Source: Candidatus Aminicenantota bacterium | Lineage (GTDB): Bacteria; Acidobacteriota; Aminicenantia; Aminicenantales; Aminicenantaceae | Direction of reading: 5' to 3' | Assembly: GCA_030607635.1 (NCBI GenBank) | Contig: JAUWJP010000097.1 | Coordinates: 1 to 6,602 of the forward strand | DNA: 6,602 nt | Part shown: positions 6,455-6,602 of the stretch, piece by piece | How positions within the stretch are numbered: the first letter of the stretch is position 1 | Layout of the letters: each line of letters starts with the position of its first letter | Position numbers and translations under genes: made by a program | The notes under the pieces: generated by a model | The model's database searches: none | Seen by the model: only the letters and a program-made list of their open reading frames with translations | What the model was told of the DNA's origin: nothing

Positions 6455-6602
6455 ATGAAAATAAAGTTTTTTTTGATGGGTGCTTTAATCTTATTAACCT
6501 TTTGTGCGCCAGTAAAAAACTCGCTAACCATTCGGTTTCCTGTAGATTGGTTGGGAATTCCCGGGTATGGAATAAACATTGACCAGCAACGTTTTGTGGA
6601 AC
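6455..6602 (+). CDS. exported or lipoprotein-like protein, N-terminal fragment
   Basis: An open frame starts at ATG 6455 and runs off the window with 49 codons visible. It begins MKIKFFLMGALILLTFCAPVKNS, a basic start and hydrophobic core like a signal peptide. C17 is placed like a lipoprotein cysteine, but LTF before it is not a standard lipobox because Phe is at -1. The visible mature part contains FPVDWLGIPGYGINIDQQRF, which I do not recognise. AGGGG directly abuts the ATG with no spacer, which is unusual. The in-frame TAG at 6449 rules out an earlier start, and the next ATG (6476) would remove the basic residues of the signal. The gene is divergent from the kinase-like pair. Confidence 0.6.
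   Translation, partial: MKIKFFLMGALILLTFCAPVKNSLTIRFPVDWLGIPGYGINIDQQRFVE

Overview
The window looks like chromosomal DNA of an AT-rich Gram-negative bacterium, probably from a poorly cultured lineage. The signs are several Sec-exported proteins, an NHL beta-propeller, a DUF5107-TPR protein and dispersed intergenic repeats. This combination recalls Candidatus Aminicenantes-type genomes, but nothing here proves the taxon. There are no rRNA, tRNA, CRISPR or phage genes.

Layout. Positions 2-406 (+) hold the C-terminal end of an NHL-repeat beta-propeller protein. After about 225 non-coding bases with a good sigma70-like promoter comes a 1059-residue exported protein (634-3813, +). It joins an N-terminal DUF5107 domain to a long array of TPR repeats. 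A second promoter-like sequence and a leader of about 90 bases precede a small RsbW/SpoIIAB-type anti-sigma-factor ATPase (3945-4367, +). Its stop codon overlaps by 4 bases the stop of a gene arriving from the other strand.

The minus strand from 6111 to 4364 carries two tandem paralogues that appear to form one transcription unit from a promoter at 6156-6184. Each has a signal peptide and a divergent kinase-like domain: a beta3-type Lys, an alphaC-type Glu followed by a VPPTV-type motif, an NxDR catalytic loop and a DHS metal-binding motif. They resemble the atypical HipA/Fam20/PI4K-like kinases but are addressed to the cell envelope. The promoter-distal copy (4364-5200) is intact. The promoter-proximal copy (5278-6111) is cut by one in-frame amber codon, while its remaining frame is conserved on both sides. 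The two copies also differ in the catalytic loop: the intact one has lost the usual Asn position and the interrupted one has lost the His.

The divergent intergenic region 6112-6454 holds the minus-strand promoter, a degenerate array of 9-base units with three GGGGtcAGAcTTG-type boxes, a 28-base palindrome, and a plus-strand promoter. That promoter leads to the start of a small exported or lipoprotein-like protein running off the window at 6602.

Working together: most products are predicted to act outside the cytoplasm. The kinase pair and the anti-sigma-type ATPase suggest signalling, but the sequence does not link them functionally. The most unusual item is the tandem pair of secreted kinase-like proteins.
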